NCBI GenBank assembly: GCA_038108875.1
Contig: JAYNII010000009.1
Span: forward strand, 1-53,711
DNA: 53,711 bases
Reading direction: 5' to 3'
Source of the DNA: VMDH01 sp038108875
GTDB lineage: Bacteria > Pseudomonadota > Gammaproteobacteria > Magnimaribacterales > D2472
How positions within the stretch are numbered: position 1 is the stretch's first letter; the number at the start of each line of letters is the position of its first letter. The translations under genes were made by a program, and so were the position numbers. The notes under the pieces were generated by a model, which saw only the letters and a program-made list of their open reading frames with translations, ran no database searches and had not been told where the DNA came from. Below, piece after piece: positions 17,177 to 24,866 of this stretch.

Positions 17177-17623
17177 TTAGTTACCGAGTAATTTTCTTGG
17201 CGCCTTAATTTCAATGGTTCTAGGTTTTTTTTCCTCAGGAACTATTTTTTCAAGCTCTATAGTCAGTAACCCGTTGATGAGCTCTGCTCCAAGGACCTCA
17301 ACATGCTCAGCAACTGTAAATTGGAGCTTAAAAGATCTCTGGGCAATACCCTGATAGATAACTTCGTGTCCATTGGAATTGCTTGCTTTATTAGAGTGAT
17401 CGATGGTTAAAATCCCATCAGCCAGTTCAATTGCAAGATCATCTTTTGATAAACCCGCTACCGCTACCTCAATAGATATCCTATTACCGTTTCTTCTAAT
17501 GTTGTAGGGTGGATAGGTAGATGATCTATCTGATCCCTCCGAGATTCTTTGCAACCTGTCAAACAGATTTTCAAAGCCAAATACCCTAGATGTAAATACA
17601 GGGTCTGTAAAGTTAAGTACCAT
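17177..17623 (-). CDS. Small heat shock protein, Hsp20/IbpA family
   Basis: ATP-independent holdase that binds unfolding proteins during heat stress. The 148-residue product has a short N-terminal arm (FGFENLFDRLQRI, IbpA-like) and an alpha-crystallin domain from about residue 37 (YNIRR ... VAVAGLSKDDL ... AELINGLLTIEL). The C-terminal IEI motif binds neighbouring subunits. A strong AGGAGG ribosome binding site precedes the ATG. It is controlled by a near-consensus sigma-32 promoter about 95 bases upstream and closed by its own terminator, so it is a single-gene heat-shock unit. Confidence 0.95.
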   Translation of the reverse strand: MVLNFTDPVFTSRVFGFENLFDRLQRISEGSDRSSTYPPYNIRRNGNRISIEVAVAGLSKDDLAIELADGILTIDHSNKASNSNGHEVIYQGIAQRSFKLQFTVAEHVEVLGAELINGLLTIELEKIVPEEKKPRTIEIKAPRKLLGN

Positions 17624-17714
17624 ATTGTCCTCCTTTTAGACATATGTGACACCCTTTCGGCATGTCTATGGTTAATTTATTTTGTGAACCCAACAGCGGC
17701 ATTCACACTTCAAT

Positions 17715-17743
17715 ATATGGGGATATATTCAGATTCTTTCAAG
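17715..17743 (-). promoter_or_regulatory. Sigma-32 heat-shock promoter of hsp20
   Basis: On the minus strand CTTGAA (17743-17738) is followed after 15 bases by CCCCATAT (17722-17715). Both hexamer cores and the spacing match the RpoH consensus. Transcription would begin near 17707, giving a leader of about 85 bases before the Hsp20 ATG. The promoter overlaps the leader of the divergent DUF1289 gene. Confidence 0.85.
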
Positions 17744-17770
17744 ACCATAATTTTGATAAACTATGTAACT

Positions 17771-18034
17771 ATGAAAATTGTTTCCCCATGTGTGTCTGTT
17801 TGTGTTACTGAACCAATAACTGGCTTTTGCTATGGTTGTGCAAGAACAGAGGAGGAAAAGCAGGCCTGGAAAAATCCAGAAACTAAAGAAAAATGGAAAA
17901 AAGAACAGTTGTCTGTTCTTAAGTCAAGAATGTCAGGTTTTCAGCTAAAAGCATTTACACAGAGCTATAATTACAAAAAAAAATCAGGTACTTCTCTTAT
18001 TAAAGAAGCAAGATTAAATTTAGATAGGAACTAA
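17771..18034 (+). CDS. DUF1289 domain-containing protein
   Basis: A small 87-residue cytoplasmic protein with the DUF1289 cysteine pattern C7-x3-C11 and C20-x2-C23 (SPCVSVC ... GFCYGCARTEEE). It probably binds a metal or iron-sulfur cluster; the function is not established. The open frame extends upstream to 17549, but the ATG at 17771 begins exactly at the conserved domain, and the upstream part is the reverse of the hsp20 gene. It is followed three bases later by the MAPEG gene. Confidence 0.85.
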   Translation: MKIVSPCVSVCVTEPITGFCYGCARTEEEKQAWKNPETKEKWKKEQLSVLKSRMSGFQLKAFTQSYNYKKKSGTSLIKEARLNLDRN

Positions 18035-18037
18035 ATC

Positions 18038-18421
18038 ATGGAAATCACACTTTTTTATACATCATTGATTACAGTGTTAGCTATTTTTCTCGCTTACAAG
18101 GTTGGAATTGCTAGAGGGAAGTCGAAAATACTGCTAGGGGAAGGGGATTCATCGTATCTTCTACAAGCAATCAGAAGTCATGCAAATCTGGTGGAATATG
18201 CTCCGCTAGCAATGATTTTATTGGGATTGCTTGAAATTGCTGGAGTGGATAATTTAAAGCTTCATTTGCTAGGTTCGGTATTCTTTGTTTGTAGAGTTTT
18301 ACATGCTTATGGATTAAGCATCTCTTCTGAGAGCACCCCCTTTAGATTGGTAGGGACACTGGGTACCTGGATTATAATGTTGTCCATGGCAATATACGGT
18401 ATTTATGAGTATATTATTTAG
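18038..18421 (+). CDS. MAPEG family membrane protein
   Basis: A 127-residue protein with four hydrophobic helices and the MAPEG signature: RSHANLVEYAPLAMILL after helix 1, then GSVFFVCRVLHAYGL. Eukaryotic members are glutathione- or eicosanoid-related microsomal enzymes. Bacterial YecN-like members have no firm function, so a glutathione-linked detoxification role is only inference. It starts three bases after DUF1289, suggesting one transcript. Confidence 0.88.
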   Translation: MEITLFYTSLITVLAIFLAYKVGIARGKSKILLGEGDSSYLLQAIRSHANLVEYAPLAMILLGLLEIAGVDNLKLHLLGSVFFVCRVLHAYGLSISSESTPFRLVGTLGTWIIMLSMAIYGIYEYII

Positions 18422-18456
18422 AGCAAACCCATACAGTTGAGTTTGGTATTAAGAGC

Positions 18457-18882
18457 ATGAATTTTAAATTTTTTATAGGTATTTCGCTTAGTCTAATTTT
18501 ATTGAGTTCTGTAATAAGCGCAGATGAGCTAGATAATCCGGATGAAATAATAAAAATTGGACAAAACTTAGTTATCAGCAGCAACTATTCCAAAAGTAGA
18601 TTTCTGTCATCTGAGGGACAAGTATTTTATTTTGTGCCAGGCGATGCCTACAGAATAATGCAAGCCAGAAAATTTCAAGATTGGGATTTTTTTGAAGTAG
18701 ATGCAAGAAATTTGTATAGAGTGGTAAAAAATGATTCCATTAAAATTCTTGAAACATTATTCAGTGGAAGCATTATTAAAGTTGAATTATTGAATGGACC
18801 CGATAAAGGCAGAAAATACTATGCTATCAAAGATGAATTGGAAAAAAACTTTTTAAGAGTAAATGATTATGAACAAAGTTAA
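18457..18882 (+). CDS. Hypothetical exported protein
   Basis: I do not recognise a family. The 141-residue product begins with a clear signal peptide (hydrophobic residues 5-20, cleavage near ISA-DE). The mature part is about 118 residues, mixed charge and rich in predicted beta strands, with a KVELLNGPDKGRKYY segment that suggests a small SH3-like barrel. Its last 20 bases overlap the start of the glycine-zipper lipoprotein gene, so the two envelope proteins are probably made together. Confidence 0.65.
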   Translation: MNFKFFIGISLSLILLSSVISADELDNPDEIIKIGQNLVISSNYSKSRFLSSEGQVFYFVPGDAYRIMQARKFQDWDFFEVDARNLYRVVKNDSIKILETLFSGSIIKVELLNGPDKGRKYYAIKDELEKNFLRVNDYEQS

Positions 18883-19333
18883 ATATATTTTATTTCTATG
18901 CATCTTCCTCGTATTACCTTCATGTTCTTATAATTCATTAAGACCCGATGTAGTTGATCGCAACCAGGCGCAAAGGATGCAAACTGTAAGATTTGGCATT
19001 GTTGAGTCTGTGGATAAGATTGTGATTGCAGGAGATAGGCAAACGGGGGCTATAGCTGGTGCTGCAATAGGGGCTGCTTCTGGCTCATCAATAAGCGACA
19101 GCGATATTGAATCTGGGATAGGCGCTGTTCTAGGAGGTTTAGTTGGCTCTGCAATTGGGTCTGCTGTTGGAGATGCCGCTACTCGAAAAGATGCGATTGA
19201 ACTCTTAATTACCCTAGATGATGGAAAAACAATATCAATAATTCAAGAAGCTAGTAACGATAGTTTTTCGAAGGGTTCTAGGGTGAAGGTTATTACCTCT
19301 GCGGGGAAAACAAGAGTTTTACCGTTTGAATGA
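18863..19333 (+). CDS. Glycine-zipper outer membrane lipoprotein, SlyB-like
   Basis: A 156-residue lipoprotein. The signal peptide ends in a lipobox LPSC. The central segment (about residues 62-105) is a glycine zipper with repeated small-residue steps (GAIAGAAIGAASG ... GAVLGGLVGSAIGSAVG), as in SlyB/PcP proteins of the outer membrane. It is followed by a beta-rich tail. The start is ATG at 18863 or the ATG six bases on. It overlaps recX by four bases, an odd operon partner. Confidence 0.85.
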   Translation: MIMNKVKYILFLCIFLVLPSCSYNSLRPDVVDRNQAQRMQTVRFGIVESVDKIVIAGDRQTGAIAGAAIGAASGSSISDSDIESGIGAVLGGLVGSAIGSAVGDAATRKDAIELLITLDDGKTISIIQEASNDSFSKGSRVKVITSAGKTRVLPFE

Positions 19334-19782
19334 TATCTAGTGACCCAGTTGATTTTGCAACTATTTATAATAAGTCCCTAGACCTTGTTTCCAGACGCGA
19401 GCATTCTTGCTTTGAATTAGAACATAAGCTTCTAAGGCGTTATGGAATGAGCTCTTCTATAGATGATGTCATTGCTAAGCTTAAAGAGAGCAGGCTGCTT
19501 GATGATCATAGGTTTGCAGAGACTTATATTCAAGCTCGTGCTAGAAGAGGTTTTGGTCCTAAGAAAATTTTTATTGAGCTCAAACAAAGAGGATTGCAAG
19601 AATCTATTATCAACTCTGGACTAGCATCCATTGAGAATTGGAATGAATTAGCTTTAGCTGCATTTCATAAAAAATTTACTAAATTTAGCAATCAAATTAA
19701 TGAAATTTTAAAAGCAAAGAATTTTTTACAAAATCGAGGCTTTTCATTTGAGCAGATTGAAATTTGTTTTAAGGAGACATGA
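19330..19782 (+). CDS. recX: Regulatory protein RecX
   Basis: Modulates RecA filaments. The 150-residue all-helical protein shows the RecX repeats SRREHSCFELEHKLLRRYG, LLDDHRFAETYIQARARRGFGPKKI and a weaker third repeat (FLQNRGFSFEQIE). RecX normally follows recA; here recA is not in the window and recX sits between a lipoprotein gene (ATGA overlap) and dnaX (12-base gap). The cluster recX-dnaX-recR-dcd may be co-transcribed. Confidence 0.88.
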   Translation: MISSDPVDFATIYNKSLDLVSRREHSCFELEHKLLRRYGMSSSIDDVIAKLKESRLLDDHRFAETYIQARARRGFGPKKIFIELKQRGLQESIINSGLASIENWNELALAAFHKKFTKFSNQINEILKAKNFLQNRGFSFEQIEICFKET

Positions 19783-19794
19783 TATTATAAGCAA

Positions 19795-21354
19795 ATGTCA
19801 TCAGAGGTTCTTGCTAGGAAATATCGACCCCAACTTTTTGCAGATGTAGTTGGGCAAAGTCATATAGTCGCAGTTTTACAAAACAGTATTGCCCTACAAA
19901 AGCTTCATCATGGCTACATTTTCAGCGGTACTCGAGGCATTGGTAAAACTACAATAGCAAGAATTTTTGCTAAAACTTTAAACTGTCTTGCAAGCGATTC
20001 TAATACTGAACCCTGTAATGAATGTTCATCATGTCGGGAAATAACTGCTGGAAGAAACCTCGAGTTTATTGAAATAGATGCAGCATCCAGAACTGGGGTA
20101 GATGACATGCGTGAATTGTTGGAATCATCTGTCTATAAACCATCAACCTCTAAATATCGAATATATCTTATTGATGAGGTTCATATGCTTTCAAAGAGTA
20201 GTTTTAATGCGTTGCTTAAAACTTTAGAGGAACCACCAGAGCATTTAATATTTTTAATGGCCACCACAGAGATTGAAAAAGTTCCCAATACAGTCCTTTC
20301 TAGGTGCTTGCAACTAAATTTAAAGATAGTTCCATCTCAGACGATAGCAGAACATGTCAAAAGTCTCCTTGCATTGGAGGATTTTCAATCGGATAAGGAG
20401 TCTATTGATTTGATTGCTAAATCGGCCCAAGGTTCTCTAAGAGATGCATTAACACTTGCTGATCAAGCTATTGCTCATGGAAACGGTATTTTAGAAAAGT
20501 CTGAAGTTGCTAATTTCTTAGGCAGTATAGATGACACCTATTTATTTGCAGTTCTTCGATATATTTTATTAGGTGATGGAGATGCGACCTATTCCAGTCT
20601 TCAAGCTTTGTATGAGTTTAATGTAGAATACTCCGCAGTGCTTGAGAGCTTTATTGAACATTTTCATTTGATCAATTTGGCTAAAGCATCCTTAGGTTCA
20701 TACTCTGAGATTCATTCTGAGTTAGCTGAGCTTGCAGATCCTGAATTTTTACAATTGCTTCAAGAAATATTTCTTCAATCTCTTGAGAAATATAATGTTT
20801 ATCCCGATCCAAGGCTAGCTCTTGAGAGCGCAATTCTTAGAGCTCTTGCGTTTCATCCATTGAAATCTTCTATTAGCCCAGAGGAAAAAAAAAATTTAAA
20901 AAAAAATGATGGAATGCATCTTGCAAAGATAACCAATGCTCCAAATAATTCAGAAGTTCTAGTCTCAGCAACTCCTCCGGAAAAAAATATTAACAAAGAT
21001 GATTGGAACTTACTTTTTGCTAAGAGCTCTCTTTCAAATATAACGAAGGAAGTATTTTTAGATTTTGGATTCAAATCATTTTTTAATAATGTCTTAATTT
21101 TGTTACAACCAGTCAGAGCAATTCAACCGACAGAAGCCATGATTTCTGAGTTGGTAGATGCTATTGATAAAAGTTTTAACCTAAGGCCGATTATTCAATT
21201 TGAAGTAACTGATCCAGAAACAAGCCCAAGAATGTTAGTTGAAAAAATTGCTGTCGCTGAGACTGATTCTATCAAAAATGCTTTAACAGAAAATAGTTCG
21301 GTTCAATATTTGATGAAGAACTTTGATGCTAAAATTTCGATATCTTCTGACTAG
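19795..21354 (+). CDS. dnaX: DNA polymerase III subunit tau/gamma
   Basis: Clamp-loader motor subunit that also tethers the polymerase. Domain I has Walker A GTRGIGKT (45-52), zinc ligands C64, C74, C77 and C80, and Walker B IYLIDEVH (123-130), followed by MATTE sensor 1 and an SRC arginine-finger segment near residue 170. At 519 residues the tau-specific tail after domain III (from about residue 370) is shorter than in E. coli. At 20885-20906 the message has ten A, TTT, then nine A. A -1 shift there meets TGA at 20907 and would give a 371-residue gamma-like product, and a +1 shift stops at 20930. The gene lies eight bases upstream of recR. Confidence 0.95.
   Translation: MSSEVLARKYRPQLFADVVGQSHIVAVLQNSIALQKLHHGYIFSGTRGIGKTTIARIFAKTLNCLASDSNTEPCNECSSCREITAGRNLEFIEIDAASRTGVDDMRELLESSVYKPSTSKYRIYLIDEVHMLSKSSFNALLKTLEEPPEHLIFLMATTEIEKVPNTVLSRCLQLNLKIVPSQTIAEHVKSLLALEDFQSDKESIDLIAKSAQGSLRDALTLADQAIAHGNGILEKSEVANFLGSIDDTYLFAVLRYILLGDGDATYSSLQALYEFNVEYSAVLESFIEHFHLINLAKASLGSYSEIHSELAELADPEFLQLLQEIFLQSLEKYNVYPDPRLALESAILRALAFHPLKSSISPEEKKNLKKNDGMHLAKITNAPNNSEVLVSATPPEKNINKDDWNLLFAKSSLSNITKEVFLDFGFKSFFNNVLILLQPVRAIQPTEAMISELVDAIDKSFNLRPIIQFEVTDPETSPRMLVEKIAVAETDSIKNALTENSSVQYLMKNFDAKISISSD
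20885..20909 (+). promoter_or_regulatory. Putative frameshift/slippage site in dnaX
   Basis: A run of ten A (20885-20894), TTT, and nine A (20898-20906) is followed at once by TGA in the -1 frame (20907-20909). The position, codons 365-371, is the expected junction between domain III and the tau tail. E. coli makes gamma by -1 ribosomal shifting at A-AAA-AAG, and Thermus makes it by slippage on a poly-A run. Recoding here is inference from that parallel. Confidence 0.6.
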
Positions 21355-21362
21355 CTTTATCT

Positions 21363-21950
21363 ATGAAACAAGACGTTTTAAACCAACTTATTGAGGCTTT
21401 GACGATACTACCGGGTGTTGGCAAGAAAACTGCTCAGAGAATGGCTCTTTATCTTTTGGATAAAAATAAAGATGGCGCCATGCACCTTGCAGCAATCCTA
21501 AAATCCGGTTTAGAAAATATCAAAAGGTGCAGTATCTGCAGAAATCTTACTTCTGAAGAAGTATGCAGCCTCTGCAATGATGCTCATAGAGATTCTTCCT
21601 TGCTTTGCGTAGTAGAGCAGCCAGCAGATGTGCTTGCCATTGAAGCAACAGGCGGATTCAGAGGTAAATATTTTGTATTACTCGGAAAACTTTCACCAAT
21701 GGATGGTATTTCTGGGGAAGATATTGGTATCCCACGCTTACTTGATATCATCGAAAAGAACTCAGTTAAAGAGATTATTTTGGCAACTAGTTCTTCCATT
21801 GAAGGAGATGCAACAGCTCATTACATTAAAGAGCATCTTGAGGGGGTAAAAATATCAAGAATCTCATATGGAGTACCTATAGGCGGTGAGCTAGAATTTG
21901 TTGACAATAATACAATTGCAAGAGCAATCTTAAGTAGAGTGGAAATGTAA
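21363..21950 (+). CDS. recR: Recombination mediator RecR
   Basis: Part of RecFOR, which loads RecA on gapped DNA. The 195-residue product shows the N-terminal helix-hairpin-helix (LPGVGKKTAQRMALYLL, about residues 16-32), zinc finger C56, C59, C68, C71, and the Toprim domain beginning LCVVEQPADVLAIE, with GGxxxxxPMDGI. It starts eight bases after dnaX. The ybaB/ebfC gene that usually separates these two is absent. Its stop overlaps the dcd ATG (TAATG). Confidence 0.95.
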   Translation: MKQDVLNQLIEALTILPGVGKKTAQRMALYLLDKNKDGAMHLAAILKSGLENIKRCSICRNLTSEEVCSLCNDAHRDSSLLCVVEQPADVLAIEATGGFRGKYFVLLGKLSPMDGISGEDIGIPRLLDIIEKNSVKEIILATSSSIEGDATAHYIKEHLEGVKISRISYGVPIGGELEFVDNNTIARAILSRVEM

Positions 21951-22519
21951 TGACTATTAAATCAGATAATTGGATTAAAAGGATGGCATTAGAATCTGAA
22001 ATGATTTCACCTTTTTCGGAGGAGCAGGTCAGGGAAAATGAGGATGGTGCTAAGATTATTTCTTATGGAGTATCGAGTTATGGCTACGATGTCAGATGTT
22101 CAAATGAGTTTAAAGTATTTACTAATATCCATTCTGCAACAGTAGACCCCAAAGCATTTGATGACAAAAGTTTTGTAGATATTCATTCTGATGTTTGTAT
22201 TATTCCACCAAATTCATTTGCATTAGCTAGGACGATTGAATTTTTTAAGATCCCGCGTAATGTTTTGACAATATGTTTAGGTAAATCAACCTATGCAAGA
22301 TGCGGAATAATAGTCAACGTAACTCCTTTAGAGCCTGAATGGGAGGGTCATGTAACTCTGGAATTCTCAAATACCACCAATCTTCCAGCCAAGATTTATG
22401 CTAACGAAGGCGTAGCCCAAATGATCTTTCTTCAATCCGATGAGGTCTGCGAGGTTAGTTATAAGGATAGAGGCGGGAAATATCAGGGTCAAACAGGAGT
22501 TACTTTACCCAAAACTTAA
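21950..22519 (+). CDS. dcd: dCTP deaminase
   Basis: Converts dCTP to dUTP for thymidylate synthesis. The 189-residue trimeric dUTPase-like fold has SYGYDVRCS (about 43-51), GKSTYARCGI (111-120), catalytic Glu138 in HVTLEFSN, and the C-terminal lid GGKYQGQTGVTLPK. The length and the position of the catalytic Glu match the E. coli enzyme. It is coupled to recR by a one-base overlap and converges on the DUF3108 gene with a 15-base overlap. Confidence 0.95.
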   Translation: MTIKSDNWIKRMALESEMISPFSEEQVRENEDGAKIISYGVSSYGYDVRCSNEFKVFTNIHSATVDPKAFDDKSFVDIHSDVCIIPPNSFALARTIEFFKIPRNVLTICLGKSTYARCGIIVNVTPLEPEWEGHVTLEFSNTTNLPAKIYANEGVAQMIFLQSDEVCEVSYKDRGGKYQGQTGVTLPKT

Positions 22520-23185
22520 TAACTTCGTCATTGAGAGTTCAACGGTTCCGTTGCTATCTTTGTCTATGGTTTTAACCAGTACATAATCTAGATTTTTAGC
22601 AAACCAGTACCTTGTAATTCGGTTTTCATTTTCTCTAACTCTTTCGACAACTGAGCAATCATACTCCTTCCCATCAATCACTAAAACTTCGTCTTGAACC
22701 AACAAGAATTCATTTTTTTCAACATCTCCATTTTTTAAGTTAGGAAGAAATAAAGTAACACTATTTTTACCTCCTGCAATTTCTTGAGCAAGAGCTAGTT
22801 GCGCTGTGAGTGGGTCTAAGATCTTATTTGGTTGTTCAGAAATATTTTTTATTTCCCAGGTAAAATCTCCTGAAGATCTTAGATTGTTATCAAAACTAAG
22901 TTGTTGTTTACGATTTATTAATAGAGCAGCCCTGGCTTTAAATTCATAATTCAAAGACTCTAACTCATTTTCAGCTATTAAGAATTCGGATGATATTTTT
23001 AAATGGCCAAGGGTATTTTTTCCGGTGAAGTTGAAGCTCCCTTTATTATCATCAACTTGGATCTCCCTAATTGTTGTAAGGGTTAAAACGGGGCCTTTGA
23101 AAAGAAATTCACCCTTAAATGGGGTTATTGCGCTATAGCTCGGGAGGGATAGAAAAGAGATAAAAACTACTAACCTAAACAGCAT
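22505..23185 (-). CDS. DUF3108 domain-containing exported protein
   Basis: A 226-residue protein with a signal peptide (cleavage near SYS-AI) and a beta-rich body ending in VLVIDGKEYDCSVVERVR ... RYWFAKNLDYVLVK, the pattern of DUF3108. In many gammaproteobacteria this family sits next to purN, as here, where it overlaps purN by 11 bases. The function is unknown; its periplasmic location does not fit purine synthesis, so the linkage is probably positional. Confidence 0.8.
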   Translation of the reverse strand: MLFRLVVFISFLSLPSYSAITPFKGEFLFKGPVLTLTTIREIQVDDNKGSFNFTGKNTLGHLKISSEFLIAENELESLNYEFKARAALLINRKQQLSFDNNLRSSGDFTWEIKNISEQPNKILDPLTAQLALAQEIAGGKNSVTLFLPNLKNGDVEKNEFLLVQDEVLVIDGKEYDCSVVERVRENENRITRYWFAKNLDYVLVKTIDKDSNGTVELSMTKLLSFG

Positions 23186-23822
23186 AAAAAACCCTCTGTA
23201 TATAATGTTGACAGGATGCCTTGTAAAAAGTTCCTGACGGAGTAAGTTTGATTTCGTTTGAAATTACAGCATCTATAATTTTTGGATAGAGGTCATGCTC
23301 TATTTTATGAATCCTCTTTCTTAGAGCTTCACTATCTTTGCTTTCTCCAATGGTTAGATAGCCTTGAGCAATAACGGGACCCCCGTCTAACTCTTCGTTA
23401 ACAAAATGAATTGTGACACCATGTTCTTGATCTTTATTTTTGAGAGCTTTCTCATGTGTGTTTAACCCAGGGTATTTTGGTAAAAGAGAAGGGTGGATGT
23501 TTAGAATTTTTCCTTTAAATCTCGCAGTAAATTTTTCTGAAAGGATTCGCATAAATCCTGCCAAAATAATGAGGTTTGGATCAAATTCATCAAGTTTATT
23601 GGCCAGTTCCTCATCAAATAATTCTCTTGATGCAAAGTCTCTATGGTTTAAGATTTGAGTTCGTAATCCAAGGTCCTGTGCTTTCTTGATACCTGAAGCG
23701 GAAGGTTCATTGCAAATTACACAAGAGATTTTAGTCTGTTTAATAATCCCAATGTCTATAGCTTCTTTAATAGCAACCATATTTGAACCAGAGCCTGAGA
23801 TAAGAAGGATAATTTTTTTCAC
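23175..23822 (-). CDS. purN: Phosphoribosylglycinamide formyltransferase
   Basis: Third step of de novo purine synthesis, transferring formyl from 10-formyl-THF to GAR. It has GSGSNMVAIKEA (about residues 10-21, phosphate loop), AGFMRILSEKF, and the catalytic block NIHPSLLPKYPGLNTHEKAL with Asn, His and later Asp in ELDGGPVI. The length of 215 is normal. It overlaps purM by four bases, so the two are co-translated. The 10-formyl-THF it uses depends on FolD, which is also encoded in this window. Confidence 0.95.
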   Translation of the reverse strand: MKKIILLISGSGSNMVAIKEAIDIGIIKQTKISCVICNEPSASGIKKAQDLGLRTQILNHRDFASRELFDEELANKLDEFDPNLIILAGFMRILSEKFTARFKGKILNIHPSLLPKYPGLNTHEKALKNKDQEHGVTIHFVNEELDGGPVIAQGYLTIGESKDSEALRKRIHKIEHDLYPKIIDAVISNEIKLTPSGTFYKASCQHYIQRVFYAV

Positions 23823-24853
23823 ACTAACTGATTGTTGAATATTATTGCAGGCTCTTTTTCTCGCCTTTTTTCCATGCTGCCTATCCTAAAGGCATTTACA
23901 CCTTTGTTTCTAAGTAATTTTAAGACTCTCTTTTCATAATCCTTATCGGTAAATAGAACCATACCTACCCCACAGTTAAAGGTTTTTAACATATCTTTTG
24001 ATGATAAGGAGCCATTTTTTTTAAGCCATTGAAAGCAATCGGGGATTTTCCAGGAATCCAGCTCAATACTTGCTTTGAGTTTGGTCCCATATGCCCTTGG
24101 AATATTTTCAATTAATCCTCCCCCAGTTATATTTGCCATACCTGCAACCAGTCTCTTCTCAATGATTTTTTCTAATATTTCAGGGTACAAAATGGTAGGC
24201 GCTAACAATGATCGGAGTATTTGCTTTGGGGGCGTGTGCTTTTTTAATATTTTACGAATCAAAGAATAACCATTTGAATGCGGTCCAGATGATGAGATTG
24301 CGATAATACTATCCCCAGATTTGATCGATTTACCATCAATTATTTGGTCATGTTCAACGATACCCGTAGCAAAACCTGCAAGATCAAACTGCCCGCTTTT
24401 ATAATGGCCTGGCATTTCAGCTGTCTCTCCACCCAAAAGGGCACATCCAACTTTCTGACATGCAGTTGCTATACTTTTAATTACTAAAGCCGCTTCTTCT
24501 ACCTTGAGTTTAGAAGTTGCAAAGTAATCTAAGAAGTAAAGTGGTTTGGCTCCCATTGTGATCATGTCATTTACGCACATGGCAACTAAATCTTGGCCAA
24601 TATCTTGTAAGCGGCTATATTCCTTAGATAAGGCTACCTTGGTCCCAACCCCATCGGTACATGCAACCAATATGGGCGATTGGTAATTTTTTGGAAGCTT
24701 GTATAAGCCTGCAAACCCACCAAAGTTTTTAATAACATTTCTGTGATGAGTTTGTTTAACCGAAGGAGTGATTTTCTTGACTAGTAAATTTCCAGCGTCT
24801 ATATCTACCCCTGCCTTGGCATATGCATCCGTAGTGTTTCTTTTTTTACTCAT
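23819..24853 (-). CDS. purM: Phosphoribosylformylglycinamidine cyclo-ligase (AIR synthetase)
   Basis: Fifth step of purine synthesis, ATP-dependent ring closure of FGAM to AIR. The 344-residue protein has the N-terminal YAKAGVDIDAGN, the ATP-binding VACTDGVGTKVALS, ALLGGETAEMPG, SSGPHSNGYSLIR, and NITGGGLIENIPR. All are characteristic and intact. It heads the purM-purN-DUF3108 operon and is divergent from the DUF2066 gene with only 13 bases between start codons, so its promoter must lie within the neighbour's coding region. Confidence 0.96.
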   Translation of the reverse strand: MSKKRNTTDAYAKAGVDIDAGNLLVKKITPSVKQTHHRNVIKNFGGFAGLYKLPKNYQSPILVACTDGVGTKVALSKEYSRLQDIGQDLVAMCVNDMITMGAKPLYFLDYFATSKLKVEEAALVIKSIATACQKVGCALLGGETAEMPGHYKSGQFDLAGFATGIVEHDQIIDGKSIKSGDSIIAISSSGPHSNGYSLIRKILKKHTPPKQILRSLLAPTILYPEILEKIIEKRLVAGMANITGGGLIENIPRAYGTKLKASIELDSWKIPDCFQWLKKNGSLSSKDMLKTFNCGVGMVLFTDKDYEKRVLKLLRNKGVNAFRIGSMEKRREKEPAIIFNNQLV

Positions 24854-24866
24854 TTACAATGATGAT

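Noticed and set aside
17549..17770. N-terminal extension of the DUF1289 open frame
   Set aside because: It is the reverse of the hsp20 start and promoter region; the conserved domain begins exactly at the ATG at 17771.
24768..24866. N-terminal extension of the DUF2066 open frame
   Set aside because: It overlaps the purM start in reverse and would bury the signal peptide; the GTG at 24867 gives a normal export signal.
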